A DNA stretch of 64,000 nt. It comes from Tyto alba. Its lineage: Eukaryota > Chordata > Aves > Strigiformes > Tytonidae. Below the pieces are notes generated by a model. The model was not told the DNA's origin. It ran no database searches and was given only the letters and a program-made list of their open reading frames with translations. Below, one piece after another: positions 25,319 through 36,400 of this stretch. Position numbers and translations under genes: made by a program. The stretch is from contig NW_024881282.1 of the NCBI RefSeq assembly GCF_018691265.1, positions 52,583,122 through 52,647,121 on the forward strand, given 5' to 3'. Positions within the stretch are counted from its first letter, which is position 1. Each line of letters begins with the position of its first letter.

Positions 25319-26849
25319 AAAGTACTTTTGTACATTTAAAAATTAATGTGATCAGGAGGATGGTGGGAGATTAAAAAGAGATTAATTGAGAGACAGAAAT
25401 TCTACATCCATGTATGCAGAGGTGCCAGGATGAGAAACATTGATTCCTTCAGGCTTCAGGTGAAGTTTGAGGTATGACAAACCTGACTCCTCTCTTGTGA
25501 TCAGAGGAACATCTTGTTGCCATTGTGCTGGATCCTGTCTCTAATGATGACCAGACCAGATGTTTTGGTTTTAAAAAAAGCTACAGACAATTAAATTGCT
25601 GTGCAAGGCACTGGCAGTGCCAGCTTTCGGTAATTCCCCATCTTTGTGTGCATGTGATGTGATGGGAGTGGAAAGCAAAAGCAGAAACATAGTATGACCC
25701 TTGCCACAGGCATCTTGGATAAAGCACTCTTGGCTGCTAGACAAACGCAGGCCTCAATCCTGCAGAAGCTGATTAGTTTTATACACACAAATAGTCCCAC
25801 TGTGGCATAAAGCGTGCAGAAGTTTATTGGAAGATGCCCTGAGAAGGGAAGTGGGAGTGAAGCAAGCTGGAGGAATGACTAATAAGAAGTAGAAGCACAG
25901 GGTAACAGAAGTTCAGCCACTTGGCTGATCCATCAGGTGGGTGGTTACAGCTGGAGCATCATATCAGATAAAATAACAGGAAGAGCCGAGTGATGGCAAC
26001 CACAGGGAAGAAGACCACCAGGAAGACTGAAAAGCGGAACGATCCTTTAATACCACTGAGCAGGATGAGAAAGGAGAGGAGGATACATGATGTGGTGAAT
26101 GCAGTTACTCTCATCTCTGACTCAGGACTGCATGAGTGTTACTACTTTCTGCATTTTTTTGTGATTGTGTTTTGGTTATTTTACAAGTAACTGAGTCCAA
26201 AGGGAACATGCCATGAAACCCTTGGGAAAGCAGAGATTATTAGGCCAAAAGAGACTAAGTGAAGAGTTTGCAAATGAGTGAACACAAAGAATGTGTAAAC
26301 CTAAACATCTGAGGAATATCTAAATGATCACCTTAGGTGAGAGAGGCACGGTTGCAAATATGAATCAATGGACATGCACCACAAACTTTAAATCTCACTG
26401 TAACAGACCAGGGGATCATTTAAAAGCAAATGAAGAGGAGAAGCCAGAAGAGTCCTACCCAACTCACCTGTGACAAACTTGGGGGTGTCTAAGTTTTCAT
26501 GCAGAGTTTCCTGAGCTCCTCAGTCATGCCCCAGACTGTACCCAGCCACATCCCTGCCTCTGCTGCTCTGAGTACCTGCTCTTTTGAATTTAATGGCCAC
26601 ATAATGGAAACTCCATCAACTTGGTTGCAAACTGTGATCTTGCCTAAAAAGAGGAGAAGCTTCATCATCTTTGAGAACCTCCAAGGCACACATCTGAGGC
26701 CAGGCAACAAAACTCATTTTAATCTGGACCGAGCCATGGTGTTTCCCATCTAGTGGGTAGGATCACTGGTCCCCAACTGCATGGCTTAGCCCTTAGCTCA
26801 GCACAGCGAGTCCCAGGCCAGGAATGGGTGCCTCATCTTTAGGGCAGCC

Positions 26850-27865
26850 TGTTGTGGTTTGAACCCAGATGGCAATGGAGTACTACGCAGCCATTTACTT
26901 CTCCCTTTCCCCCCAGTGCTGGGAAGGAAAAAATGAAGCAAAAGGCTCAGGAATCAAGATGAGGACAGGGAGAGATGACTCACCCATTATGGTCATGGGC
27001 GTAAGACAGATTCATTAGGGGAAGAAAAAGAACAACGCTTCAGTTCAAACACTAACAAAACCAACACTTAACAGACGAAGTGGGACAGTGAGAAGCACTG
27101 CCACATCCAAAAAATACCTCCCCCCACCCTTCCCTTCTTCCCAGGCTCAGCTCTGCTCCTGATCTCTCTCCCTCCTCCCCCAGGTGCTGCAGGGGGCAGG
27201 GGATGGGGGTTACAGTCAGCTCGCTGCTCCTTCCTTCTCAGGAGGTGGGGGGAACACCACACATTCCTCCCCTGCTCCATGTAGCTCCCCTCTCACTGGA
27301 GACAGTCCTCCATGAACCTTCTCCAGTGTCCTTCCCACAAGCTACAGCCATTCCCAGGCAGCTCCGGTGTGGGTCACCCCTACGAGTTGCAGTTCTCCCA
27401 GCGCCGAACTACAAAAGTGGGGGTCACTTCTCCCCTCAGAGCCCCAGCTTCCTTTAAGTGCAGCTGCCTGTCCTGGTGTGGGCTCCTCCACAGGCTTCAG
27501 GTCGGCGTCTGCTCCACCGCAGACCTCCATGGGTGGCAGGGGGGATGGCCCTGCCATCTCACCATGGGATACAGGGGTCTCTGCTCCGACACACCTCCCC
27601 CTCTTCCTTCTCCTTCCTTTCACTGACCTTGGTGTTCATACAGGTGTTCCCATCCCAACAACTCCTCACAAATTCCAACCCCCCTCCCAGGTTCCTCTTC
27701 TTCAATACGTTCTCACAGAGGCACAGACACCACCACCAACTGGTTTGGCCTTGGCCAGAGGTGGGTCTGACTTGGGGCCAGAAGAGCTTCGAGAAGCTTC
27801 TCACAGGGGCCACCACTGTAGCCCCCTCCCCTGCTACCAAAACCCCGCCACACACACGCAGCACA
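26850..27865 (-). mobile_element. Avian endogenous retrovirus LTR, solo (copy 1), downstream of HMGA2
   Basis: This 1,016-bp element starts TGTTGTGGTTTGAACCC and ends ...CGCAGCACA, the TG...CA form of an LTR. It matches the copy at 36960-37953 along its length: the start, the CATTATGGTCATGGGC block, the purine/pyrimidine-rich middle, GAGGTGGGTCTGACTTGG-like sequence, and CTGCTACCAAAACCCC near the end. I recognise this as a common bird LTR, probably ERVL-like, with its sense strand on minus. The flanks cagcc and gagtc match at only 3 of 5 positions, so a target duplication is not clear. No gag, pol or env sequence is attached. Long open frames inside it are an effect of its stop-poor composition. 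Confidence 0.85.
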
Positions 27866-27998
27866 GAGTCTCGTAAGATATGTCTCTCTACCGAGTGCCC
27901 AGCCCTGGGGCCACTAACAGCAAATGCTCTTCTCAGGCACACACCTGTGGTCCCGGGATTGAAAAAAAAAGACTACTTGCATGCAAAGCTTTTACAAA

Positions 27999-28017
27999 TT
28001 TGGTCACTGTGACCAAA
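27999..28017 (-). repeat. Inverted repeat (hairpin) at the HMGA2 cleavage site
   Basis: The plus strand reads tttggtcac t gtgaccaaa, a perfect 9-bp inverted repeat with a one-base centre. In RNA it would form an 8-bp stem with a CAG loop, extendable by a G-U and two A-U pairs into the last bases of AAUAAA. It overlaps the predicted distal cleavage region. Confidence 0.8.
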
Positions 28018-28018
28018 C

Positions 28019-28024
28019 TTTATT
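28019..28024 (-). terminator. HMGA2 distal poly(A) signal
   Basis: The minus strand reads GGGTAATAAAGTTTGGTCA. An AATAAAGTTTGGTCA context is also how I remember the end of the human HMGA2 mRNA, so this is the likely ancestral end. Cleavage 10-30 nt downstream would fall at about 27990-28010, inside the inverted repeat at 27999-28017. Confidence 0.78.
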
Positions 28025-28092
28025 ACCCATTTTATGGAACTGTGACAAAAGTCTAGAAATCAAACAACATGGGGATCACAGAGGCTATTATG

Positions 28093-28098
28093 TTTATT
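28093..28098 (-). terminator. HMGA2 proximal poly(A) signal
   Basis: The minus strand reads GCGCAATAAACATAA, a canonical AATAAA. A T/G-rich stretch follows (GTGATCCCCATGTTGTTTG), as expected downstream of a cleavage site. Use of this signal would shorten the UTR by about 75 nt without losing any let-7 site. Confidence 0.72.
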
Positions 28099-28454
28099 GC
28101 GCTGAACAGACTGTGATAATCCATTAAAGGAACATTTTCAACAAGCAAGCGATTTGAAGTACAATCATAGACAGCAACTCTACACGAAGAACAAAGCAAA
28201 AAGTTAGAAGACACTCAAAAGAAAAAGTAAACTGTAGTTAAACATCTTGAAGCATTTTTTTTTTCCTGCAAACACACCTCTCTTGCAGAAATGGTAGAAG
28301 AGTTAAATGTCCAGTCTTAGTTAGCAGTGGCCAATGACAGCAAAGAACAGTCGTATAAAATTTATCTCCCACAAAAATAAACTATATATATAAAAAATTT
28401 TATGATGTTCTCACTGATTCAATGGCCACATGCAATTTTTCAGTCTGAAAAAAT

Positions 28455-28460
28455 GAGGTA
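28455..28460 (-). promoter_or_regulatory. let-7 site, 7mer-A1
   Basis: The mRNA strand reads CTATACCTCATTTT: TACCTC plus A. It is the most 3' member of the array and is lost only from transcripts ending upstream of it. Confidence 0.72.
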
Positions 28461-28473
28461 TAGTAGGCCCTAA

Positions 28474-28480
28474 GAGGTAG
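28474..28480 (-). promoter_or_regulatory. let-7 site, 7mer-m8, close pair with 28455
   Basis: The mRNA strand reads TTACTACCTCTTAGG, matching seed positions 2-8. The neighbouring site begins about 13 nt further 3' in the mRNA, so the two probably exclude or cooperate with one another. Confidence 0.82.
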
Positions 28481-29480
28481 TAATGTGTTTTGATTGTACT
28501 ACAATATATAGAAAATATAAGATTCAGTTCATCAGAATGGTAAGTCTCTTGGAGGTTGAAGTGTGACACACACACAGAGCGATTATTTCTGTGTCATCCA
28601 CTGTATACTGTGGTTTTTAAAAATGCAAAAAACCCCCCAAACCCCAGAAGGGACTTGCTAAGGCTTGATTCGATGCTCTTTAAAGTCAGCAGAATTCCTT
28701 CTACTGCCTTCAAGTGACACTGCATTTGGCCTGTTAGAGCTACTGTATAGCTAGGATTATTTCTCTTTCATTTAATATTATCATGTTTAGTTTTAATACT
28801 CCAATTGGCTCTTTCTCAGCGATTTCTGTCACTGAACCCTCTGCGGGCTTTCAAGGAGGTCCGCGTTTCTTGACACTGCCTCTTGGAAGAAGCCAGTAAG
28901 TAGTTATCCTTAATTGCATTTGGCTCGGTACTAAAGCCATACCAACAGATGCCTTCCTGAGAAACTACCCCTGGCCCAGTTATTAATACAATGGTACAAA
29001 GTACTGACTAGGAAAGAGAGGAAGAAGGGAAATAAAACAGAAATAGAGAAAATGAAATCGGAGGGGTGAGAGACAACAAAGAAAGTGAGAGAAAGGAGAA
29101 TAAAAAACCTCTACGTAAGAAGCATTTAAAATAAATCTTGCTGAAACATATTACAAAATCACATTTGTGTAAAATACACGAAAATACTTGTCAAGTATTT
29201 TCTTACAAGCTACTAATTATTTTTTTTTTAAAACACATATTTGTGATTGCATTATGCAAAAGCTGAGCTTGTTGCTTCCCACCTACAAAGCTTCAAGTTT
29301 CTTTGAAGGTTTTTTTTTGTTATTTTTTTTTTTTAATACGAAAGTAATTTAAAATGTGTTCATTTTCCACAAGTTATTTTACAAAAATAGTTTTGAATTA
29401 GGGATTAGTTGCAGTCCTAACTGTTTCAAACGTCTCAAAACTAATGCTGAAAGTAACAAGTTCATTCCATTTAAAGTCTG

Positions 29481-29487
29481 GAGGTAG
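29481..29487 (-). promoter_or_regulatory. let-7 site, 7mer-m8
   Basis: The mRNA strand reads GATCTACCTCCAGAC, a perfect match to let-7 seed positions 2-8. It forms a pair with the site at 29531. Confidence 0.82.
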
Positions 29488-29530
29488 ATCTTTGTCAATC
29501 AATTAGTCCATTTCTTTAAACAATTCATTT

Positions 29531-29536
29531 GAGGTA
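29531..29536 (-). promoter_or_regulatory. let-7 site, 7mer-A1
   Basis: The mRNA strand reads GTACCTCAAATG: TACCTC followed by A. It lies about 44 nt (mRNA sense) upstream of the site at 29481, close to the range where adjacent miRNA sites can act cooperatively. Confidence 0.7.
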
Positions 29537-29917
29537 CAAACTTGGACAGTAATATTTAAACATTACAGCTAAATTTTTTTCTATGTCATGTAGTGTCATT
29601 GAAGAAAATTATCCTCACTAACCTATCAGCAATTCAGTACAAAAATATATTCAAGTTAACAGTACATTACACAGAAGTCTAGCAGAGAATAGGGTAAGTA
29701 CATTAAAAAAAACAACAAACCAAACCAAGAGAAAGAAAAATACATAGTCATGCTGAAACACAATAAAGATATTGCTTCCTTAACTGTAATTAAGTGTTGA
29801 AGTAGAAATAAGGGGAAAATGCAGATACTCATGATTACCTACCCAGTAAAAATTTCCTGCATTGAATGTGTATAGCAGCATGTATTTATCAGTCTGTTGA
29901 GTTATTTGTAAAAATCA

Positions 29918-29924
29918 GAGGTAG
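29918..29924 (-). promoter_or_regulatory. let-7 site, 7mer-m8
   Basis: The mRNA strand reads ATACTACCTCTGA, a perfect match to seed positions 2-8 (CTACCTC) without the terminal A. The flanking ACTA context extends pairing possibilities with let-7. Confidence 0.82.
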
Positions 29925-30067
29925 TATTGAATAGTGGGGTAATATTGCATCTGGTGCTAAAAGTGCTGCTTTGAATGAAAAGATGGAGAAATGCCACTGG
30001 CACAGAGGTGCTCAGTGAACCATCCTATGTCAAAATACATTGCTTAAAGTAATGCACGAGATTAGCT

Positions 30068-30073
30068 GAGGTA
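30068..30073 (-). promoter_or_regulatory. let-7 site, 7mer-A1, possibly extra relative to mammals
   Basis: The mRNA strand reads CGTACCTCAGC, containing TACCTC plus A. I cannot place this one among the seven sites usually described for human HMGA2, so it may be specific to this lineage. An alignment is needed to settle that. Confidence 0.6.
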
Positions 30074-30219
30074 CGTGGTCTTGGTTCTTACATCATGACT
30101 GATGAGCAATGAGAAGAGATTTCAATCTTTTGAAATACCAGTACAGGGTGAGTGGATTTAGTTGGAACTAAGCAAAACATCTGGTTTATTTTTGTTTAGA
30201 TAAATTCATGACTAATTTT

Positions 30220-30225
30220 GAGGTA
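30220..30225 (-). promoter_or_regulatory. let-7 site, 7mer-A1
   Basis: The mRNA strand reads GTACCTCA: the six-base seed match TACCTC plus the flanking A, with a mismatch at seed position 8. It is a moderate-strength site and part of the eight-site array. Confidence 0.7.
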
Positions 30226-30568
30226 CCTTTCTGTATGTTTTAAAACACTTTTCTTGATAAAGACTTAGTCATTAATGGCATAAAAGTGTTCGGTGCCTGT
30301 CATTTTTGTTTCCATAGCAAACGCCTGGCTCTACAGAAAGCTGACTCTGTCTGGCTTCCTATCATCCAGAAAACGAGGGGCTGTTCATTTTTTTTACTAA
30401 TACTTCTGCTGATATGTTTGTATCTATAACTATACAACGTATCTTTGTCTTTCTTCCCTTTTGCAAAATGAAAGTACCTTTTTCATGTTGATGTCTTTCT
30501 TCTGATTACCAGCTGAATGAAGTGAAAGATCAGCTTTCAGTATTTTTCCTGAAATATCAGTAAGTCTT

Positions 30569-30594
30569 AAAAAAAAAAAATAAAAAAAAAAAAA
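30569..30594 (-). repeat. Poly(U)-type run inside the HMGA2 3'UTR
   Basis: Twelve A, one T, then thirteen A on the plus strand, so the mRNA carries a long U-rich tract. U-tracts of this kind are common binding places for HuR/TIA-type proteins. I infer that from general knowledge only. Confidence 0.85.
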
Positions 30595-31104
30595 TCAAGT
30601 ACGAGTCTACAAGAAGGTTACAAAAAAAGAACGGGAGTATCTATCCCCTATCTTTGGTGTTCTAAAATTGACTAAGTAGGGAGTGGGTTGCTGGAAGCGT
30701 TGCAAGGCTTTAGTGTTACACACCCAGCCTTTCCTATTTCAATGCCCGTTATAATGACTATGTTACAAGTTTCTTGTTTATATGCAGTGCAGTGAATGAC
30801 ATAAACCTGATTCGGAGCTCTTCTTGACCCATTCACCCTTACTTAGCAGCTCAAACTATTAGTAGGTTAAGAAAAAAGAAAACAGTAATTAAAAGTTGCA
30901 TCCTTAATCTGTGTCCCCTTTGTGTTACAGCAGTTTTTCACTAAACCTGGGACTGTGAAGGGATTACAAACAAGATGATTAGTCAAATCCTTTTTAAGGT
31001 TATGTGATTTTTTTTTCCCCCCAGGCAAAAGTGGAAAGACCATGGCAATAGAAAATAAGTGGTCAAGGCAGTGTCTTCTCCCTTCAAAAGACCCAACTGC
31101 TGAT

Positions 31105-31111
31105 GAGGTAG
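31105..31111 (-). promoter_or_regulatory. let-7 site, 8mer, just after the HMGA2 stop
   Basis: The mRNA strand reads CTACCTCA, a full 8mer match to the let-7 seed including the A opposite position 1. It lies about 20 nt past the stop codon. A site in this place is also known in mammalian HMGA2. It is the strongest seed match in the UTR, although sites very close to the stop can be partly masked by terminating ribosomes. Confidence 0.88.
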
Positions 31112-31131
31112 AAATTGCATGGTGCGGTCTC

Positions 31132-31179
31132 CTAGTCTTCCTCTGCAGACTCTTGTGAGGACGTTTCTTCAGTCTCTTC
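31132..31179 (-). CDS. HMGA2: HMGA2 terminal coding exon (exon 5), acidic tail and stop
   Basis: Read on the minus strand, these 48 bases encode EETEETSSQESAEED and then TAG. From family knowledge this is the C-terminal acidic tail of HMGA2; the HMGA1 tail differs. HMGA2 is a small nuclear architectural protein. Its AT-hooks bind the minor groove of AT-rich DNA and bend chromatin during embryonic growth; the acidic tail modulates binding and partner contacts. A pyrimidine-rich tract ending in ...tattctag (AG at 31180-31181) precedes the exon, which opens in phase 0, matching the phase-0 end of exon 4. The 3'UTR follows directly, with a let-7 site about 20 nt past the stop. All 15 residues agree with the human tail as I know it. 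The exon is far too short for an ORF caller. I see no damage. Confidence 0.96.
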   Translation of the reverse strand, partial: EETEETSSQESAEED

Positions 31180-33427
31180 CTAGAATACACAAACAGAAAA
31201 TACAACAGTGGTGACCATGCATCTTAGGCTGCCATCTCACTCCTCTCATGCTGCTGACAACTACGTCCTGAGCTAACAAAATGCCCTTTACTGCTGCTGT
31301 GACATCTCAAGAAACCACCTTGGGGAGGAGGGGAAGGTGCCCTGCTCTCTGATCCCCCCACTTTGCCTTGCCAGGCTTTCTTCCTACCCCAGGGGGTGCC
31401 AAGAAAAAGTAATCTGTGCCATGCTCTGTCATGGGCCTCTTACGGCCAGCAGACATGGGCAGCCAGAAAATGGAAAGCATTTTGAGCAGGTAGCCAGTAT
31501 TAAGCAGGTGCTCTGGGAAGCCTTCTTCTCCTCCTCGGCTGTCCTCCTCCGCCCCAGCGATGCCTTCAGTTTTGCCTTCAGCAGGCTTGACTAAATGCAA
31601 TGCTCTTACACTGCTTATTTAACAAACGCACAGCATCTTTCAGGACACAGGCGGTAAACTGAGGGCAATAAACATTTGTAATAAAAGGGGCTGTCAGTGA
31701 AAAGTTGTTTTTTATCAAACACTGCACATCATCGCCTAAGACAGCACGTGAAAAAGATCTAGGAAGAAGAGGAATTTACCCCCTCAGCCAACTGAGACCT
31801 TTTAAGAATGACCAGCTTAAAACAGCTTATAACAGTCTTCATACTTTAATAGATTTGATTTTCCACATGGCTTCATTTTGTCTGGGTGGCTAACTGACAC
31901 AATTTATAACTCTCTTCCTTTCCCAGGCCACTACAGTACACCATTCAGCAAAGCATGCCTTAAAGCTTGCCTGCATTATATGACCAAACTTCCATTCATT
32001 AGTGTTTGAAACACCTCAGCTGTGAAGGGCTCCTAAATGCTACCATGTGTGACACTGCTGCGGAGGAGCGGCATCAAGGAAAAACGCTGGGCTTTAATCA
32101 TAGGGCACTGCTCACTGCAATCCCCTTTCAAAAGGTTTCAACCTCCCTCAACACCTCCCTGCAAGAAAAGGCTGAAAAAAGAGCTGTAAATCCAGGGAAT
32201 AAACATAAGTATAAATGAATGGATGACAGCTTAAAAAATATAACCATAGCAGCATCAAACCATGAGATTTCACACTGGTTTTGTTTAGTCTGCTTTGGGT
32301 TATGTGGGAAATGTGAAAAGCATGAAGCAAATGCTCCTCCCTCTCGCTTCATACCCCCCACCCCCTGCTAAAGCTTGGGCCTCAGATATTTAAGCCAGTA
32401 GGTTTGTACCTCTTGACTAGGAAACAGGCCATGACCCTGGGGTACTCTCTTGAGCACCAGGCACAAAGAAAGATGTAGCATGATCAAAGCCGTGGATAGA
32501 GGAAAGAGAGCAAAGTCAAGTGTCAGCTGCCCTCTGACCTTGAATTTTCAATTAATATTTAAACTCCAGAAGACACTGATCTATCACGCAGATTAACAAT
32601 TTCTATCTCACAACAACTTGTGTCCACTTGCTGCAGGGTTATACTCACAGTGCTGCTGCAAAAATGATCCCCAACTCACGAAACAATTAAGTGAATTTTT
32701 CTCCATTCCTGGCAGCATTGAGGAACCTGAAATCACACTCCACTGAATCCCAGTAACACGTAATGCATTTCCCCTGCTTATCTTCCCCCGCAGAACAGGA
32801 CTGTGACTGCTACCACATTTAGCCAAGAAGAAAAATGTTATCTACAGGCACCTAACAAAGGGCTAATTTGGGCTGCATGTGGAGAGACAGTGCAAACTAT
32901 GTTGGTTTGAGCCTTGGTAATTCAGAACTCAGGATGATCATGACAAACACTGGCTTTGCCTCCAAGCCAAGTATTTCAGTTAAAAATTACGACTGTGGGT
33001 TCTGCGCTCTTAACATAACACAGGTAGACATGATTTGGTATTTGGTGATGATCACGTGTTTAATTCCTTACAGCACTGCAGTCAGCCCTGAACCTCTCAT
33101 CGTCGTTTCCCAGAAGTCGGCAGCGCACGCACGGGAGCAGAGCGGCAGATCCCTTTGTTTTATGCTTGGCTTTGTCAGGAGACTACTGAAAACTGATGGA
33201 CTCGTTGTCCATGAAGGTAGCCTTCCGGTCACAGCGTAAGAAGGATGGGGTAGAGGCGAAGTACACGAAAGGGCATACTTCAGAGCCCAGCCAGGGTGGC
33301 CACAGAGAGCTATTTTTAGACAAAGAGTTGCCCACTCTACTGATTTTTACTGTGAACCTCACAATGTTTTATTCTCCTTGTAGCCCCTGCTGCAGGAACC
33401 AAGAAAATGAATGAGAAGGTCTTCCTT

Positions 33428-33445
33428 CATGTATATATATACATG
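33428..33445. repeat. Perfect 18-bp palindrome in intron 4
   Basis: catgtatatatatacatg is its own complement. The flanking ccttcat and atgaagg extend the symmetry imperfectly. It may be an (AT)n-driven cruciform. Confidence 0.75.
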
Positions 33446-36400
33446 TTCATGCAATGAAGGATGAGTTTCTCTTATCTGCATATGTAAATGTAAATCTGTG
33501 TACCTGTAGTACCTGAAAGGATGAGAAACAAAAAAATCAAGCTAAGTCCTCCTCACCCCAAAATATTTAAAAAATAAACTAATTATTAAGAAATATTTGA
33601 GACTGGCAAACTTCAAATTCTTGGGAAAGCCTTTTTTTCATGAAGAAAAGCTGGCAAAGGGATCAGAATGTTGTGCAGCAAAAAGAAAACTTTCCTTCAT
33701 TAAGTTCATTCCTTCGAAAAGCTTAAGATAGCTCAGTTACAGATGGGTGGTTTTAAGACAACCTATCATGTAAGTCCCTTGTCAAGGCACAGATGGAGAC
33801 ATGATTGCTGCTCTGAAGTGCTTACATTTCAAACAAAGGGATAATACAAATCAGACATATATGCATGGAGGGACCCAAAGCAGAAGTGAGTAGAGGTTCT
33901 CAAAGAGAAAATGCAGATGTACAAGACAGAACAGAGAGGGATTTTTTGCACTTGTGAAAAACCGGTTGCAAATATCAGAAGGTTGTGCAGATGTGATCCT
34001 TAACCCACCCTCTGCTGCTACAATACCCACATGCACACATGCTTCTCCCCAAAAGATGGAGGGGGCAAGCATTTATAAAACTGTGCACCCCTTTGAAGTA
34101 ACAAACCGGCTCTGCACTGATTTCAGCCAGGGATTTTCTCACTTGCATTACATGGCATGTCAGGGCACTGGGCACCTCAGGGGAAGGATGCTTTATCATC
34201 AGTTAGCACCCTCCGGGCACTTAGAAGACCCACAGACCCACCAAGGTCGATGGCATAGCTATGCATCATGTATCTCTGAGTCAAAAGTCGAAGGAGGAAC
34301 TGGGGCTGGAGCTAAATACTTTGTAAGTCCAGATGTGCTTCCAATCAAGTTGTAGAGAAGAGCAAAAATCAAGAAGGAAAGCACTGTCATTAGAGAAGAC
34401 ATTAGAAATCCAAGTCAGTCACAGCATGATCACCATGCAGAGCATAAATTCAGCAACACCACCACAGGAAGCCCTCAGCCAAGAAGCAAACGTTTCAGGT
34501 TACATGGCAGCCTTAATTCAGGTCGTTCTCACTTTTTCGGTGCATTCACTGTAGTTGTGGAGTCAGAATGGTGACATGTGTTAATTGAGAGTAAATGTTC
34601 ATCGACCCAGTTTTGCCTTGGACAGCTATTCCTCTGGTTACTTGTTTTCTGCTGCAGCAAGCTAGCGAGAGGCTGGGCTAGCAGACTGTGGAGAGGAACC
34701 CGAGAAAGCTTCAAACTAACCAGTTTGGATCTGGCTAACAGGGAAGCCGCAGCCACGCAGAGCTCAGGGTGAACAGGACAAGCACCTGAAGGGCAGGTTA
34801 AATACTCACATGCATGGCTCAGACTTTACTCCCTGATGCTAAAACAATATCCGAGGTGGCTCCCCGTGCATCCGTGTGACGCCCATACACATATCCTCAA
34901 GGGCTGACAGACACGGCCATGTGCCGCAGAGGCAGTTTGACTTGGCACGTCCTGTCACCTGCATGGGTACGTTTACCCCAAGTTGCTACAGGTCATGGCG
35001 TGATACTGTAAGACAAACTGCAAGCCAGCACCCTGAGTTGCTTCCACCCTTAATTGCTATAACTGCCCTGCCAAGCGGGGAGTGAAGGGGAGCTGCTGTC
35101 TCTCCCAGAAAAGAGCAGCAAGGAGGCTTTCTGCAAAGCTCCTATGTGCACAAATGGCTAACGACTTTTCTTGAGGGGTATCACTGGCCAGTGGCTGGCA
35201 GGTGTGGACACTGGACTGGGACATTCACCTCACTGATGTTGGGACCCAGCAGGAGAGAAAGGACAAATGTTTCCCAATGGCTCACAGCAGGTATCTGCCC
35301 TCAGAAGGGCTACTCTGCCGGGGGCTGGCACCGCTGTTGTTAGCCCTAATTTAACAGTGGTGAAGGTACCAAAAAGGACCATGAAGCAGGACATTAAGCT
35401 TCAGTTAGAAGTTCTCTCTGCAGCCAGTATGCCTGTTTGGGCTTGCCCAACACGCTATTTCAGAATAATGACATCCTTGGTGGGATCTGGTTGCCTGAAG
35501 ATAGGAGCCTGGGGCTGTTTTAGTTGCCCTGGGTATCTCATCTGGTATCCAGCAGCCAGGCCAGAAGGGTGCTGGTCTCTTGTGTCATGTCTGCCTGCTC
35601 TGTGTGGATGTTTGTGGTCCCCTGGGACACCTAAAAAGGCACAGAACAGCAGCGTTGAGATGCATGGACCCATTAACCCTCTCCAGAGCTACGATGATGC
35701 ATCTCTGCTTTTGAAGGTTCTCCACTACGGAAAAACAAATTTGTGTATGCTGCAGGAATATGCGAAGTGATAACCACTAGCACATGCACCTCATTCCTAA
35801 AGGTCAGAGATGGCACCATCCAGAATGAAGCTCTGCAACGAATGACCTTATTTAAACTACAGTGTCTTTTAGGTCAGAGTCACCCCATGTTCCCAAGAGA
35901 CTTTTTTCCCATGACATCCTGCGTGGGTGAAATGTGGCTCCACCCGCCACCCAAGACCTTCATTTGGTGATCCACATTTGGTTGGTGCAGGCTATTTTTC
36001 TGGCAGTACAAGTAACCAGTAGCATCCAAGTGCCCTCAAGAACCGACAGGTTTAGTTGGTCTTTGCATGTCCTCTGCATTCCTTTTTTTTTTGGTGGACC
36101 CCCACGAAGCGGTCACAACAAAACCTGATGATGATACAACTGTTGGTGTTTGAGAGGAGCATTTCCCCACTTGCAGAAGGACAACTGTTTGGCATTTTTG
36201 TAAAATGTTTGTTCTGTTCTAATACCCTGGGGCAAAGCTCCTTTATGGCTACTTCAAGGTTAATTGTCTTTGCCTCAAGAAACTTCCTGGCAATTCAGTT
36301 TTTCTTCACCTTCTGCTCATGAATTTCTGAACTGCAGATTTAAAAAACTAGAAACAATTTTGTGAGATGAACAGTAGGATCACAGTAATGCTACATATGA

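Larger units (their letters stand above)
8193..26849. other. Intergenic sequence between CR1 and LTR copy 1
   Basis: No gene is recognisable. Composition alternates between AT-rich stretches and moderately GC-rich ones (for example 12700-13650 and 15660-15990, where overlapping open frames appear on both strands). The candidate regulatory patches at 24190 and 24890 and the hairpin at 25274 are listed separately. I looked for LLPH, the tail-to-tail neighbour of HMGA2 in mammals, and did not find it. Confidence 0.65.
28000..31131 (-). other. HMGA2: HMGA2 3' untranslated region
   Basis: This is the stretch between the TAG stop and the predicted distal cleavage site near 28000. Its length, about 3.1 kb, agrees with the roughly 3-kb 3'UTR known for mammalian HMGA2. 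It contains eight matches to the let-7 seed of at least 7 nt, long A/T-rich runs and two AATAAA signals on the minus strand. HMGA2 is a classic let-7 target, and loss of this UTR raises HMGA2 protein. No open frame in the region looks coding. The 3' boundary is inferred from the poly(A) signal and could be off by tens of bases. Confidence 0.88.

Noticed and set aside
1..27999. Search for LLPH, the usual gene beyond HMGA2
   Set aside because: No exon encoding its lysine/arginine-rich protein was found on either strand; it probably lies beyond the window.
27367..28012. Open frames of 169 and 184 codons on the plus strand
   Set aside because: They overlap each other in different frames inside a C/T-rich, stop-poor LTR and are antisense to it; a 127-codon frame on the other strand overlaps too. 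Composition explains them.
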